Origin: JBOHRN01 sp050732775
GTDB lineage: Bacteria; Gemmatimonadota; Gemmatimonadetes; Longimicrobiales; Longimicrobiaceae
Assembly (NCBI GenBank): GCA_050732775.1
Contig: JBOHRN010000015.1
Span: 1-53,839, forward strand
DNA length: 53,839 nucleotides
Reading direction: 5' to 3'
Shown here: in pieces, positions 25,518 to 34,029 of the stretch
Numbering within the stretch: the first letter of the stretch is position 1
How the letters are laid out: the number at the start of each line of letters is the position of its first letter
Program-made: the position numbers and the translations under genes
Notes under the pieces: generated by a model
What the model was told of the DNA's origin: nothing
The model's input: only the letters and a program-made list of their open reading frames with translations
Database searches by the model: none

Positions 25518-25849
25518 TCGGTGAGTAGCCAGGTGGCGCCGATGAGCACTCCCATAACCAGGTAAAAGTTCCGCTCCGCGGGAACTCCCGCGAACCCTGC
25601 CAGCCAGGGGAGCAGCAGGAGCACCACCGCCACCGAGATCTCTACCACTCCGTGAACCGGTAAGGGGATGAGCTTGACCACCCCCAGCGGAAAGTTCGTG
25701 GCCAGCGTAAGGAGCAGGTGGGCCGCCGCCAGTAGGTACGCCACCGTAGCGGAAACGCCGATGAAGCCGAACAAGCCCGGGGCCGCCAAGAAGAGGATCA
25801 CCACCAGGTAGTCCAGGACTCCGTGCGCGCGGGGGGAGATGATTTTCAT
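25490..25849 (-). CDS. Small four-helix membrane protein (SPW-like)
   Basis: A 119-residue hydrophobic protein with four predicted transmembrane helices (about residues 11-31, 34-54, 63-83 and 90-110). The N-terminal PRAHGVLDYLVVILFLAAP and the central VHGVVEISVAVVLLLLPW resemble SPW-repeat-type small membrane proteins. Its function is unknown. It starts at the ATG at 25849 and its 3' end overlaps the end of the convergent YjbQ gene by 28 bases. Confidence 0.65.
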   Translation of the reverse strand: MKIISPRAHGVLDYLVVILFLAAPGLFGFIGVSATVAYLLAAAHLLLTLATNFPLGVVKLIPLPVHGVVEISVAVVLLLLPWLAGFAGVPAERNFYLVMGVLIGATWLLTDYAGDEAPE

Positions 25850-26038
25850 GGTCTGGAATCAGGGTTGCCGGAGATAGTCCACCGCCAGCCGTCGCAAAAA
25901 GAAACTCCCAAGCTAACGGTAGCCGCCCGCGGCGCCCGCGTCAAGCCTGGCCAGAGCTAGGGGGGTGGCTATAACCTGCAGCGTGGGCAAGAATTGTAAT
26001 CATTTTTTTGCCAGCTCTGACCCTCGACAGTCGATCCC

Positions 26039-26881
26039 ATGTTTCAGTCCGATCTCCTGAAAGGTAAGACCATCCTGGTCACCGGCGGCGGCTCCGGCCT
26101 GGGGCTCGCCATGTCCAAACGCTTCGCCGGTTTGGGCGCCAACGTTGCCATCTGCGGTCGCACCGGGTCGACCCTGGAGGACGCCGCCGGGGAGATCGAT
26201 CCGTCGGGCGGGCGAGTGTTCGCGCACCCCTGCGACGTGAGCGACTTCGGCCAGATGGAAGCCACGGTGGCCGCCACGGTGGAGCGCTTCGGCGCCGTCG
26301 ACGGGCTGGTCAACAACGCCGCCGGCAACTTTCTGGCCGCCAGCGAGGAGCTCTCGCCGGGCGGCTTCGACCGAGTGGTGAAGATCGTTCTTCACGGGAC
26401 TTTCCACGCCACCCTCGCGGCCGGCCGCCGCATGATCGAGGCGGGCGGCGGCACCATCCTCAACATCGTCACCACCTACGCCTGGACCGGCTCTCCCTTC
26501 GTGGTGCCGTCGGCCGCGGCCAAGGCGGGGGTGCTGGCGATGACCCGCTCGCTGGCCGTTGAGTGGGCCGCCTATAAGGTGCGGGTAAACGCCATCGCCC
26601 CCGGCCCCTTTCCCACCGAGGGGGCTTGGAAGCGACTGATGGCGTCGCCCGAGATGGAGCGCGAAGCCAAGGCCCGGGTGCCGCTCCGCCGTTTCGGCGA
26701 GCAGCAGGAGTTAGCCGATCTGGCCGCCTACCTGATGGCCGATGGCTCGGCGTACGTGAACGGCGAGTGCGTGACCATCGACGGCGGGGCGTGGCTAGCG
26801 TCGGGCGGCCAGTTTAGCGGGCTCTTGCGGGTGCCGAGGGCCGAGCTCAAGGGGCGCATGGAAGAGATGAAGAAGAAGTGA
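26039..26881 (+). CDS. SDR oxidoreductase, 2,4-dienoyl-CoA reductase-like
   Basis: A 280-residue short-chain dehydrogenase. The cofactor loop TGGGSGLGLA is at residues 15-24 and the NNAAGNF motif near residue 92. The classical YxxxK is absent: the Lys (K162, in SAAAKAGV) has no Tyr four residues before it, but Y147 in VTTYAWTGS lies 15 residues upstream. This spacing is the one I recall from mitochondrial 2,4-dienoyl-CoA reductase, and the C-terminal FDGG-type segment and SGGQFSG tail fit that group too. It likely reduces dienoyl-CoA or trans-enoyl-CoA in fatty-acid metabolism. No beta-oxidation gene is adjacent. The pncC gene follows 4 bases later. Confidence 0.85.
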   Translation: MFQSDLLKGKTILVTGGGSGLGLAMSKRFAGLGANVAICGRTGSTLEDAAGEIDPSGGRVFAHPCDVSDFGQMEATVAATVERFGAVDGLVNNAAGNFLAASEELSPGGFDRVVKIVLHGTFHATLAAGRRMIEAGGGTILNIVTTYAWTGSPFVVPSAAAKAGVLAMTRSLAVEWAAYKVRVNAIAPGPFPTEGAWKRLMASPEMEREAKARVPLRRFGEQQELADLAAYLMADGSAYVNGECVTIDGGAWLASGGQFSGLLRVPRAELKGRMEEMKKK

Positions 26882-26885
26882 TCAA

Positions 26886-27392
26886 GTGAAACTTCCGCCC
26901 AGGGGCGCCGTGCTGGAAAAAGAGCTGGCAGAGCTACTCCGCGAACGGGCGCTCACCCTCGCCGTTGCCGAGTCGTGCACGGGTGGTCTCATCGGCCACC
27001 GGATTACCGAGGTGCCCGGCAGCTCGGCGTACTTTCTGCTCGGCGTGGTGGCGTACTCCGACCGGGCCAAAAAGGAGCTGCTCGGGGTCCGGGAAGAGAC
27101 TCTCGCCGCTCACGGCGCCGTGAGCGAACAGGTGGCCGTGGAGATGGCGTTGGGGGTGCGCGCCAGGGCCGCCGCCGACCTCGGAGTCGCCACCACCGGG
27201 GTGGCGGGGCCGGGCGGCGGCACTGCCGCAAAGCCGGTGGGCACGGTGTGCGTGGCCCTGGCGTGGCAGGCGGGTGTATGGTCCGGTCGCTACCATCTGG
27301 GCGAAATCGGCCGCGGCCGGGTCAAGGCCGAGACCGCCCGCCTCGCCCTGGAGCGGCTGTGGGAGCGGGCGCAGATGGTGGGGGGCTCTTAG
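26886..27392 (+). CDS. pncC: Nicotinamide-nucleotide amidase PncC (CinA C-terminal domain)
   Basis: A 168-residue stand-alone CinA C-terminal domain. The signature LAVAESCTGGLIGHRIT is near residue 25, then GVVAYSDRAKKELLGV, AHGAVSEQVAVEMA and ATTGVAGPGGGTAAKPVGTV. PncC hydrolyses nicotinamide mononucleotide to nicotinate mononucleotide in pyridine-nucleotide recycling. It starts at a GTG (26886) 4 bases after the SDR stop, indicating co-transcription. Its last 71 bases overlap the end of the convergent transglutaminase gene, an unusually long convergent overlap. Confidence 0.92.
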   Translation: MKLPPRGAVLEKELAELLRERALTLAVAESCTGGLIGHRITEVPGSSAYFLLGVVAYSDRAKKELLGVREETLAAHGAVSEQVAVEMALGVRARAAADLGVATTGVAGPGGGTAAKPVGTVCVALAWQAGVWSGRYHLGEIGRGRVKAETARLALERLWERAQMVGGS

Positions 27393-29412
27393 CCACCGCC
27401 CGACTCGCCTCCCGGACCGCTTCTTTCATCTTCTGTCGGTCGACCTTCATCCGCCCGAAACGGGCGGCCAGGTACATGCGCACCACCTCTGCCGCCGCCT
27501 CCCGCCCGGGCGCGCGGGAGCTCTCCAGCGCGCCCAGGAAGCCGAGCGGTGGAACCATTTCGGGCACGCCAAAACCGGCCCGCTGGTACGCCCGCCTGAG
27601 CCGCTGGTAGAGCCGCGATTCGGGCGGGAGCGGTTGGCGCCGGGCGCGCAAGAGGAGCCAGAGCGCCACTCCTCCGGCGACCAGCGGGATCATCCACTCC
27701 ACGGTGCGGCCGGGGGCGCCCTCTCCAGCTCGGCCGCCCCCCCAGCCGAGCTCCGAGAACAGGTCGCGGGCGCCGCGGAAAAGGTCGCGCTGACTGCCCA
27801 GATCGTAGTTGAGAACCCACTGGTACCAGCGGTGCTGGACCATGTCCAGGAAGAATAGTCCGGGCCACACCATGGCGCCCGCCCCCCCCGCCCCTCCGTC
27901 GGCGCTCCCGGCGGGGGTAGGGTCAAAAGGAACCCACCCCAAGTCCGGGAACCAGACCTCGACCCACGAGTGGGCCTGGTTCTGGGTTACCGCCAGGTAG
28001 GAGCCGAAGTCGTTCCAATCGCCGCCCAAGAAGCCGGTGACGTTGCGGGCCGGGACCCCCGCCGCCCGCAGCAGCACCGCCATTGCGGTGGAGAAGTACT
28101 CGCAGTGGCCCTCGCGCCTCTCGAACAGAAAGTGTTCGAGCGTGGCTTCGCGGGGGCTGTCGGGGAGGTCGAGGGTGTAGCCGAAGCCGCGCCGGAACCA
28201 CGCCAGCGTGGCCGCGACCTTTTCGTAGCGGGTCGTCTGCCCCTCGCTCAGAGAGTCGGCCAGAGACAAGACGCGGCGCGGGGTGTCGCGGGGGAGCTGG
28301 AGGTAGGCGCGCGCCGGTTCAAGAGACCAGGGCCGCGCTCCCCGCAGGACCGATTCGGGCGGGCGGGGGGCGGCGGAGACACCCTGGAACACCGGCCGGT
28401 CCGAGCCAAAGTAGCGGAGGTCTCCGGCGCGGGTGAGGTACGGGCGCACCCGTGATTCGGGCTGCACCGAGATGACCGGGTGGAGTCCGAAGAGGAGGCG
28501 GGTGCCGGGTGCGGTACCGTACACGGTGTAGCGCCGGGGCGGGCCTCCCCAGCGGCTGAGATACGCCTCGCGGGCTAGAGTGGGGGCGGGGAGCCGTTCG
28601 GTCCTGGTCCAGCTCACGCCGTCGAACTGATCGTAGGAGTGGCCCCGCCAGTACAGGTTACCCGTGGGGGGCTTTTCGTCCCCGGGAAACTCTACCCTCA
28701 GCACCACCTCGGGGTTAGCGGAGACGCGGCTCCCCCACTGGCCAAGTGAGAGCTGGTCGGAGAACCCCACCAGCGCCGCTCCGGCGCCGCGCGCGGGCTG
28801 GCCCAGGAGCGCCCCCGGCAGCCGGGGGAGAGCCAGGAACACCAGCCCGCTCATGGCCACCGTGAGGCCCGAAAGGGCAGCCGTGGTCAACAGAAACGGC
28901 CGCCCCACCGGGATGTCGGCGATCCCGTGCCTTTCGGCCTCGCGCCGCAGGTGTCCCACCATGAGCGAGAGCACCCCCAGCACGATGTACGCGGCCAGCG
29001 CCGCGCCGAATTGGACGCCCGGATAAAACGCGGTCCCCGCCATGAGCAAGGCGAAAGAGAGCACGTAGAGCCGCAGGTCGTTACCGCTGTCGAGCGGTTT
29101 GACGGCCTCGCCGGTGAGCAGCACCAGCAGCAGGGCAAGCACCGGAGGGAGGATATCCCCGCCGACCACGAAGGTCATCAGCAGCACCCAGACGAAGAGG
29201 GCCGTGGCCAGAACTACCCACACCAGATTGAGCCGGACGCTGAACGCGCGGGAGGGGTGGCGAAAAAGAAGCAGGAAGAGGAGCGCTCCCGCCCCGGCCG
29301 TGGGGGCGTCGATCCCGGCGCCCGCGGCAAAGGCGGCCAGCGCCGCGAGCGCCATCCCCACGGTGAGCCGCCGGTGCAGGCGGCTGAGCCGGGTGGGCCG
29401 CTGTTTGCTCAC
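27322..29412 (-). CDS. DUF3488 and transglutaminase-like membrane protein
   Basis: A 696-residue inner-membrane protein. The N-terminal 200 residues hold about six transmembrane helices (the DUF3488 region). A periplasmic transglutaminase-like domain follows, with catalytic Cys437 in REGHCEYFSTAM, His in QAHSWVEVW and Asp in PFDPTPAG. A further helix and a cytoplasmic tail (DUF4129-like) end the protein. This is the TgpA-type architecture usually found with MoxR and DUF58 genes, as here. The GTG start (29412) overlaps the DUF58 stop (GTGA). The C-terminal tail is Pro/Ala/Arg-rich and overlaps the convergent pncC gene by 71 bases, so the annotated end may be longer than the functional protein. 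Confidence 0.9.
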   Translation of the reverse strand: MSKQRPTRLSRLHRRLTVGMALAALAAFAAGAGIDAPTAGAGALLFLLLFRHPSRAFSVRLNLVWVVLATALFVWVLLMTFVVGGDILPPVLALLLVLLTGEAVKPLDSGNDLRLYVLSFALLMAGTAFYPGVQFGAALAAYIVLGVLSLMVGHLRREAERHGIADIPVGRPFLLTTAALSGLTVAMSGLVFLALPRLPGALLGQPARGAGAALVGFSDQLSLGQWGSRVSANPEVVLRVEFPGDEKPPTGNLYWRGHSYDQFDGVSWTRTERLPAPTLAREAYLSRWGGPPRRYTVYGTAPGTRLLFGLHPVISVQPESRVRPYLTRAGDLRYFGSDRPVFQGVSAAPRPPESVLRGARPWSLEPARAYLQLPRDTPRRVLSLADSLSEGQTTRYEKVAATLAWFRRGFGYTLDLPDSPREATLEHFLFERREGHCEYFSTAMAVLLRAAGVPARNVTGFLGGDWNDFGSYLAVTQNQAHSWVEVWFPDLGWVPFDPTPAGSADGGAGGAGAMVWPGLFFLDMVQHRWYQWVLNYDLGSQRDLFRGARDLFSELGWGGGRAGEGAPGRTVEWMIPLVAGGVALWLLLRARRQPLPPESRLYQRLRRAYQRAGFGVPEMVPPLGFLGALESSRAPGREAAAEVVRMYLAARFGRMKVDRQKMKEAVREASRAVAKSPPPSAPAPTAAPGRGGRSRP

Positions 29413-30443
29413 CCGGGACGTACGGTATCGCCGTACCCGGCCGCGCCCGCCGCGGCCGTGACCAGCACGCACGCCGGGCGCGGCACGGGCGGGGCGGGGG
29501 GAGGGGCGTCTGGCCGGAGGTCAGCGCGGGCCAGCACGTCCAAGATACGGTGCAGCTGCTCGGGGCCGCTCCCCACCCGCACCCGCGCCTCGCCGGTCTC
29601 GAGCGCCACGGGCTCGTCCCGGAGCACGGCCCGCGCCGCTAGCGCCGCCGCTAACTCTACGGCGTCTTCGGCGGCGTCTTCATCGCCCGTACGCAGATCC
29701 AGACAGAGCCAGAGGTCCCTGGACAAGTCGCGCTCGTACTCGCGTACCACGGGTTCGCCCAGGCGGGCCGTGCTGCGCCAATGAACGTCGCGCGGGTCGT
29801 CGCCGGGCCGGTACTCGCGCAGTCCCCGGAATTCGCCCCGCCCCCCGGCCGACCCGGCCAGGGCGCGCCCCCGGCGCCGTATCCGCTCGCCGGCCGTGCG
29901 CGCCTCCCGCACCGGCCGGCTGGTGCGGGGCCAGATCAAGAGCTCGCCGGGTAGCTCCAAGTCGCGCTCTTTTTCGAACAGCCCGAAGGGGAAAGAGGTC
30001 GAAAGGGTGACCGCGTAGAGCGGGTAAACGCCGCGGCGGGAAAAGGTCTCCTCCAACCGGGCCGCCGCCCGTTGACGCGCGTGGATAACCGGAATAAAGG
30101 CGCTCGCCTTCCCCTTCCGCTCGCGCACCACCACGGCGAAGCTGGGGAGCCGCCGCTTGCGGTTCTCCACCTGATACAAAACCCCGACGGGGTGGCCCGC
30201 CGTGCCCCCGCGCGGTATGCGCCTGCTTACCCGCAGGTCCCGGATGACTACTTCCGAGAGGGCGCCGCTCACCACGATCAGCCCGAGCATGGCGCCGAGC
30301 AGCAAGAAGAGGAGATTGTTGCCGGTGGCGATGGCGGCCATCCCCATCCCCAGTGTAGCCGCGGTGAACCCCCACCCCCCGCGCGTGAAGCGCAGCCGCC
30401 TGGGCGGGCGCAGGAGCCGAAGAAAGGGGCGAAGTTTGCTCAC
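29409..30443 (-). CDS. DUF58 domain protein
   Basis: A 344-residue protein with two adjacent membrane helices (about residues 24-62, ALGMG-like then LLFLLLGAMLGLIVVSGAL), then a soluble region with the DUF58 signature FRGLREYRPGDDPRDVHWRSTARLG. DUF58 proteins carry a von Willebrand-like fold and work with MoxR ATPases in assembling or regulating protein complexes. It starts at a GTG overlapping the MoxR stop and ends in a GTGA overlap with the transglutaminase gene, giving a three-gene coupled operon. Confidence 0.9.
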   Translation of the reverse strand: MSKLRPFLRLLRPPRRLRFTRGGWGFTAATLGMGMAAIATGNNLLFLLLGAMLGLIVVSGALSEVVIRDLRVSRRIPRGGTAGHPVGVLYQVENRKRRLPSFAVVVRERKGKASAFIPVIHARQRAAARLEETFSRRGVYPLYAVTLSTSFPFGLFEKERDLELPGELLIWPRTSRPVREARTAGERIRRRGRALAGSAGGRGEFRGLREYRPGDDPRDVHWRSTARLGEPVVREYERDLSRDLWLCLDLRTGDEDAAEDAVELAAALAARAVLRDEPVALETGEARVRVGSGPEQLHRILDVLARADLRPDAPPPAPPVPRPACVLVTAAAGAAGYGDTVRPG

Positions 30444-31414
30444 ACCGGCACCGGAATCCCGCTGGTGATCTCTGCCAGTATCCCGGCCACTTCGGCGTGG
30501 GCGTCACCCTCGGCGCCCGCGCCGCGCGCCGGGATCAGCCGGTGGGCCAGGCACGGCACCACCAGCCGCTGCACGTCGTCCGGAACCAGGTAAGTGCGCC
30601 CCTCCACCAGGGCGCGCCCGCGGGCGGCGCGCAGCAGGCCCATCCCCCCGCGCGGGCTCACGCCGGTGCGTAGCCGGCGGTCGGCTCGGGTGGCGCGCAC
30701 GATCTCCATTACGTAGTCGACCAGGGAGTCGTCGGCGTGGACCGAGCCCGCCGCGTCCTGGAGCGAGAGCACTTCCGCCGGCGAGAGCACCGCTTTGATC
30801 TGCTCCACCCGGTCTCTGTCGCCGGCCGGCTCCAGCAGCACGGCCCGCTCGTCGGGCTCGTCCGGGTAGCCGATGGAGAGCCGCATCAAGAAGCGGTCGA
30901 GCTGGCTCTCGGGGAGGGGGTAGGTGCCGTGTTGTTCCAGCGGGTTCTGGGTGGCGATGACGAAGAAGGGGTGGGGCAGCCGGTGGGTCTCTTCGTCGAT
31001 GGAAATCTGGCCCTCCTGCATCGCCTCCAAGAGCCCGCTCTGGGTGCGGGGCGGGGCTCGATTGATCTCGTCGGCCAGCACCAGGTGGGTAAAGATGGGA
31101 CCGGGTCTGGTCTCGAACTCCGCGCTGCCGGGGTTGTAAACCGAGACCCCGATCACGTCCGAGGGGAGCAGATCGCTGGTGAATTGGATGCGCCGGAAGC
31201 CGAGCCCGAGGGCGGCGGCCAGGGCGCGGGCCAGAGTGGTCTTGCCCACGCCGGGAACGTCTTCCAGCAGCAAGTGCCCGCGGGCCAGAAGGGCGGCCAG
31301 GGAGAGCCGTACCACCTCGCGCCTGCCGCGGAAGGCGACCTCCACCGCCTCGGCCAGCCGGTCGAGGGCGTCGAGCGGAGTATCATCCCGTTCGATCAGA
31401 GAAGGTTTGTGCAT
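30440..31414 (-). CDS. MoxR family AAA+ ATPase
   Basis: A 324-residue AAA+ ATPase. Walker A is VPGVGKTT (residues 53-60), Walker B LVLADEINRA (111-120), followed by the sensor-like ATQNPLEQHGTYPLPESQLDRF motif characteristic of MoxR. The C-terminal helical domain (SPRGGMGLLRAARGRA) is intact. MoxR ATPases act as chaperones for partner proteins; here the partners are likely the co-transcribed DUF58 and transglutaminase-like membrane proteins. It starts at the ATG at 31414, divergent from the histidine kinase. Confidence 0.95.
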   Translation of the reverse strand: MHKPSLIERDDTPLDALDRLAEAVEVAFRGRREVVRLSLAALLARGHLLLEDVPGVGKTTLARALAAALGLGFRRIQFTSDLLPSDVIGVSVYNPGSAEFETRPGPIFTHLVLADEINRAPPRTQSGLLEAMQEGQISIDEETHRLPHPFFVIATQNPLEQHGTYPLPESQLDRFLMRLSIGYPDEPDERAVLLEPAGDRDRVEQIKAVLSPAEVLSLQDAAGSVHADDSLVDYVMEIVRATRADRRLRTGVSPRGGMGLLRAARGRALVEGRTYLVPDDVQRLVVPCLAHRLIPARGAGAEGDAHAEVAGILAEITSGIPVPV

Positions 31415-31524
31415 ACTACCCGGAGCGGGAATACGGTGTTACATCGAAACGTCGATGCGCGTGTCTACCTCTGGCAAGATCGCCGCCGCCGCGGCCGGGC
31501 CGCAACCGGCGAGCCGTAAGGTGC

Positions 31525-31556
31525 CTGGGACATCCATGTCCCGCAGCGGGTCCCAG
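31525..31556. repeat. Nested inverted repeat between moxR and the histidine kinase
   Basis: CTGGGA (31525-31530) pairs with TCCCAG (31551-31556), and inside it GGGACAT/ATGTCCC forms a second perfect hairpin arm. It sits in the divergent intergenic region upstream of a markedly AT-rich stretch (31585-31630) that precedes the kinase start. It could be an operator or a leader hairpin; no T run follows it. Confidence 0.35.
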
Positions 31557-31678
31557 CAGCCCCGGTCTTCCGCCCCTGCTCGGTCCAAATCATAAATATC
31601 CAATAAAAACAAGGGAAAAATCATTACCAACACCCGGCCCGGAGTATGCATACACTCTCATCCAACGCGGAGGTTCGC

Positions 31679-33388
31679 ATGGACACAGACACCTTGCTTC
31701 GCATTCACCAGAGCGACGACCCCTCGGCCGCTTTCCGGACCGTGGTGGGCTCGCTCTCCGGGCGCCTTCCCCTGCGGGGGGCGCTCTGGGTGGGCGCGGC
31801 CGACCGCTCGGTCCGTCACCGCTGGCCCGAAGACTCGCCGCACCTCGACGAGTTGATCGACACCGCCCTGCACGTCCTGCGGCCGGAGGTCTTCCGGCTC
31901 GGCTCCGACTTTCCCGCGTTGGCCGAGCGGTTGCCCGAGAGCGAGGGACTCTTTCTCCCCCTGCGCGACGGCGGGCGCCTCTCATCGGCCGTGATCCTGG
32001 TGGCCGCGGGCGGCTCCTTCCCGGACGATCCGGGCGCGTGGGAAGCTTTGTCGCGCTCCCTGGAGCGGTGCGAGTCGGTGCACCGGCGGCTAGCTGTGGC
32101 CGAGGAGGGGCGCGCGCAGGCGTGCCGCCGGGCGGAGGAGAGCGAGACCTTGCACATGCTCGGGCTGGCCGCCAACCGTACCCTGGACCCGGAAGAGGTC
32201 TTCCCCTTGGTGGCGCGCCTCGCCCGCACCCTGCTGGGCGCCCACTACGTGAGTATCCACTTGGGCGACGAGCGGGAGTGCTGCCCCCGCGTGGCCGCGG
32301 TCGGGCTCCGTAACCCGGACCACCAGCCGGTAGACGACCCCTTTGCCCAGCGGGTGATCGCTGCCCGCCAGCCGGTATCGGCCGGTGGAGACGGTTACTC
32401 CCTGCAAGCCGAAGACCTCCCATTTCACCAAGCCGAGGGGATGGTGCACGGCTTTGGCGTTCCGCTTTCCCTCTTCGGCAAAACCTTTGGCGCCCTGCTG
32501 ATGGGCTACCGCAGGCCGTACCGGACCACGCCGCGCGACCACCGTCTGGCCCTGACGCTGGCCAGCCACGCCGCCGTGGCGATCAACAACGCGCGGCTGC
32601 ATCGGGAGCTATCCAAGCGGAGCGCCGACCTGCAGCAGACCCTGGAGGAACTGCAGCGAGCGACCGAGGCCAAGGAGCGCTTCTTCGCCTCCATGAACCA
32701 CGAACTACGCACCCCGGTGAACGCCATCTCCGGTTACCTCACCTTGCTGCTCGACGGTATCGGCGGCGAGCTGCCCGGCAAGGCGCACGACTACCTGGGG
32801 CGTGCCCAGCGGGCGTCCGGCAACCTTTTGACCCTGGTCAACGACATCCTCGACCTGTCCAAGATCTCGGCCGGCAAGATGACGGTGGAACCGCGCGAGG
32901 TGGAGCTGGCGGAGGTGATCGACGACGTGGTCGTCACGGTACAGCCGCTGGCCGAAGAGAAGGGGCTCTATCTCACCGCTCCCGAAGGTCCGCTGTCGGT
33001 GCTGGTGACCGACCCGGTCCGGCTCCGGCAGATACTCCTAAACCTGCTCTCCAACGCCATCAAGTTCACGGCCGAGGGCGAGGTCGCGCTAGTGGTGGAC
33101 CCGGCCGCGAACGGAAAGGGAGCGGGCGAGTGGACCGAGATCCAAGTCGCCGATACCGGCCCCGGCATCCCGGCCGAAGACCGGGAGCGTGTCTTCGAGG
33201 AGTTCGAGCAGGTGGCGGGCAGTCAGCATAAGGGGACCGGGCTGGGGCTCCCCCTCTCACGCAAGATCGCCCGTATGTTGGGAGGCGACCTGACGCTTGA
33301 GAGCGAGGAGGGGACTGGCTCCACCTTTACCCTGCGGCTGCCGAGCGCGGAGCGGCCGATGGAGCGTCGCTTGGTCGAGGCGGCGTAG
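31679..33388 (+). CDS. GAF-domain sensor histidine kinase
   Basis: A 569-residue soluble kinase with no membrane helix. Residues about 150-310 form a GAF domain, then a coiled-coil linker. The HisKA domain has ASMNHELRTPVNAISGY with phosphoacceptor His341, and the ATPase domain shows the N box (RQILLNLLSNAIKFT), the G1 box (VADTGPGIPAEDRERVFEEF) and the G2 box (GTGLGLPLSRKIA). The ATG at 31679 was chosen because GGAGG lies 7 bases upstream; a weaker ATG at 31646 would add 11 residues. No response-regulator gene is adjacent, so it is an orphan sensor. The N-terminal region before the GAF domain is unassigned. Confidence 0.93.
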   Translation: MDTDTLLRIHQSDDPSAAFRTVVGSLSGRLPLRGALWVGAADRSVRHRWPEDSPHLDELIDTALHVLRPEVFRLGSDFPALAERLPESEGLFLPLRDGGRLSSAVILVAAGGSFPDDPGAWEALSRSLERCESVHRRLAVAEEGRAQACRRAEESETLHMLGLAANRTLDPEEVFPLVARLARTLLGAHYVSIHLGDERECCPRVAAVGLRNPDHQPVDDPFAQRVIAARQPVSAGGDGYSLQAEDLPFHQAEGMVHGFGVPLSLFGKTFGALLMGYRRPYRTTPRDHRLALTLASHAAVAINNARLHRELSKRSADLQQTLEELQRATEAKERFFASMNHELRTPVNAISGYLTLLLDGIGGELPGKAHDYLGRAQRASGNLLTLVNDILDLSKISAGKMTVEPREVELAEVIDDVVVTVQPLAEEKGLYLTAPEGPLSVLVTDPVRLRQILLNLLSNAIKFTAEGEVALVVDPAANGKGAGEWTEIQVADTGPGIPAEDRERVFEEFEQVAGSQHKGTGLGLPLSRKIARMLGGDLTLESEEGTGSTFTLRLPSAERPMERRLVEAA

Positions 33389-33443
33389 CGGCGTGGGCAT
33401 CCCCCCGACGGGACAGCTACTTACCCAAACAAAGGAGAGTCTC

Positions 33444-34019
33444 ATGGCCAACGGTTACCGTAGTGGGTTCGCGTGGCTCCTGGTCCTGGCCCTGGCCGTC
33501 CAGGGGTGTGATGATGAGGAAGCCCGGCCGCTGGAAGATACGGACGAGGTGGCGGTCCAAGACGACACCGCCGCCGTCATTCAGCAGCTGGTTCAGTGCC
33601 CGGTGAGCGTTGCGAGCGAAGACACCGCCACCGCCACCCCGCAAGATGGTGTAGAGCTGGCGGTGGCCGGCCACCGCTTGAGCATCCCGCCCCAGGGGGT
33701 ATCGGCAGCCACTCCGTTCGTGCTGAGGGAAGAGGCGTCGCAGTACCTCAAGGTGTGGGCGGGTCCGCGCTCCCCGAGGGAAGAGAGCGAGGAGCAGTTT
33801 GCCTTTCAGCCGCGGCGGCCGGCCACCCTGGCGATCAGCTACCAGCGCTGCCAGAACGCGGCCGAGCTACAAGCGATGGGGAACAGTCTGGTGATCGTCC
33901 GGCTGAATCCCAACGACCAGCCCCTACCCGATAATCTCAATTCGGAGCACGTCGCGGACAGCATGTACGTGCGCACCGACCGCGACACACTGAGCCCGTA
34001 CGCGATCGCGACCAACTGA
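33444..34019 (+). CDS. Predicted lipoprotein of unknown family
   Basis: A 191-residue protein with an AAAGGAG site 7 bases before the ATG at 33444. Its signal peptide is LLVLALAVQGC, with Cys22 followed by Asp-Asp, which in E. coli would favour retention in the inner membrane. The mature part starts with an acidic, unstructured 30 residues and continues with beta-like segments (VELAVAGHRLSIPPQGV, FAFQPRRPATLAISYQRC). I do not recognise the family; the central segment resembles small Ig-like or ZU5-like domains. The TPR gene follows 10 bases downstream, so they may form an operon. Confidence 0.7.
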   Translation: MANGYRSGFAWLLVLALAVQGCDDEEARPLEDTDEVAVQDDTAAVIQQLVQCPVSVASEDTATATPQDGVELAVAGHRLSIPPQGVSAATPFVLREEASQYLKVWAGPRSPREESEEQFAFQPRRPATLAISYQRCQNAAELQAMGNSLVIVRLNPNDQPLPDNLNSEHVADSMYVRTDRDTLSPYAIATN

Positions 34020-34029
34020 CCAGGGCTCG

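Noticed and set aside
31439..31651. 70-codon minus-strand frame between moxR and the kinase
   Set aside because: It has no ribosome-binding site or recognisable domain and crosses the inverted repeat and the kinase promoter region.
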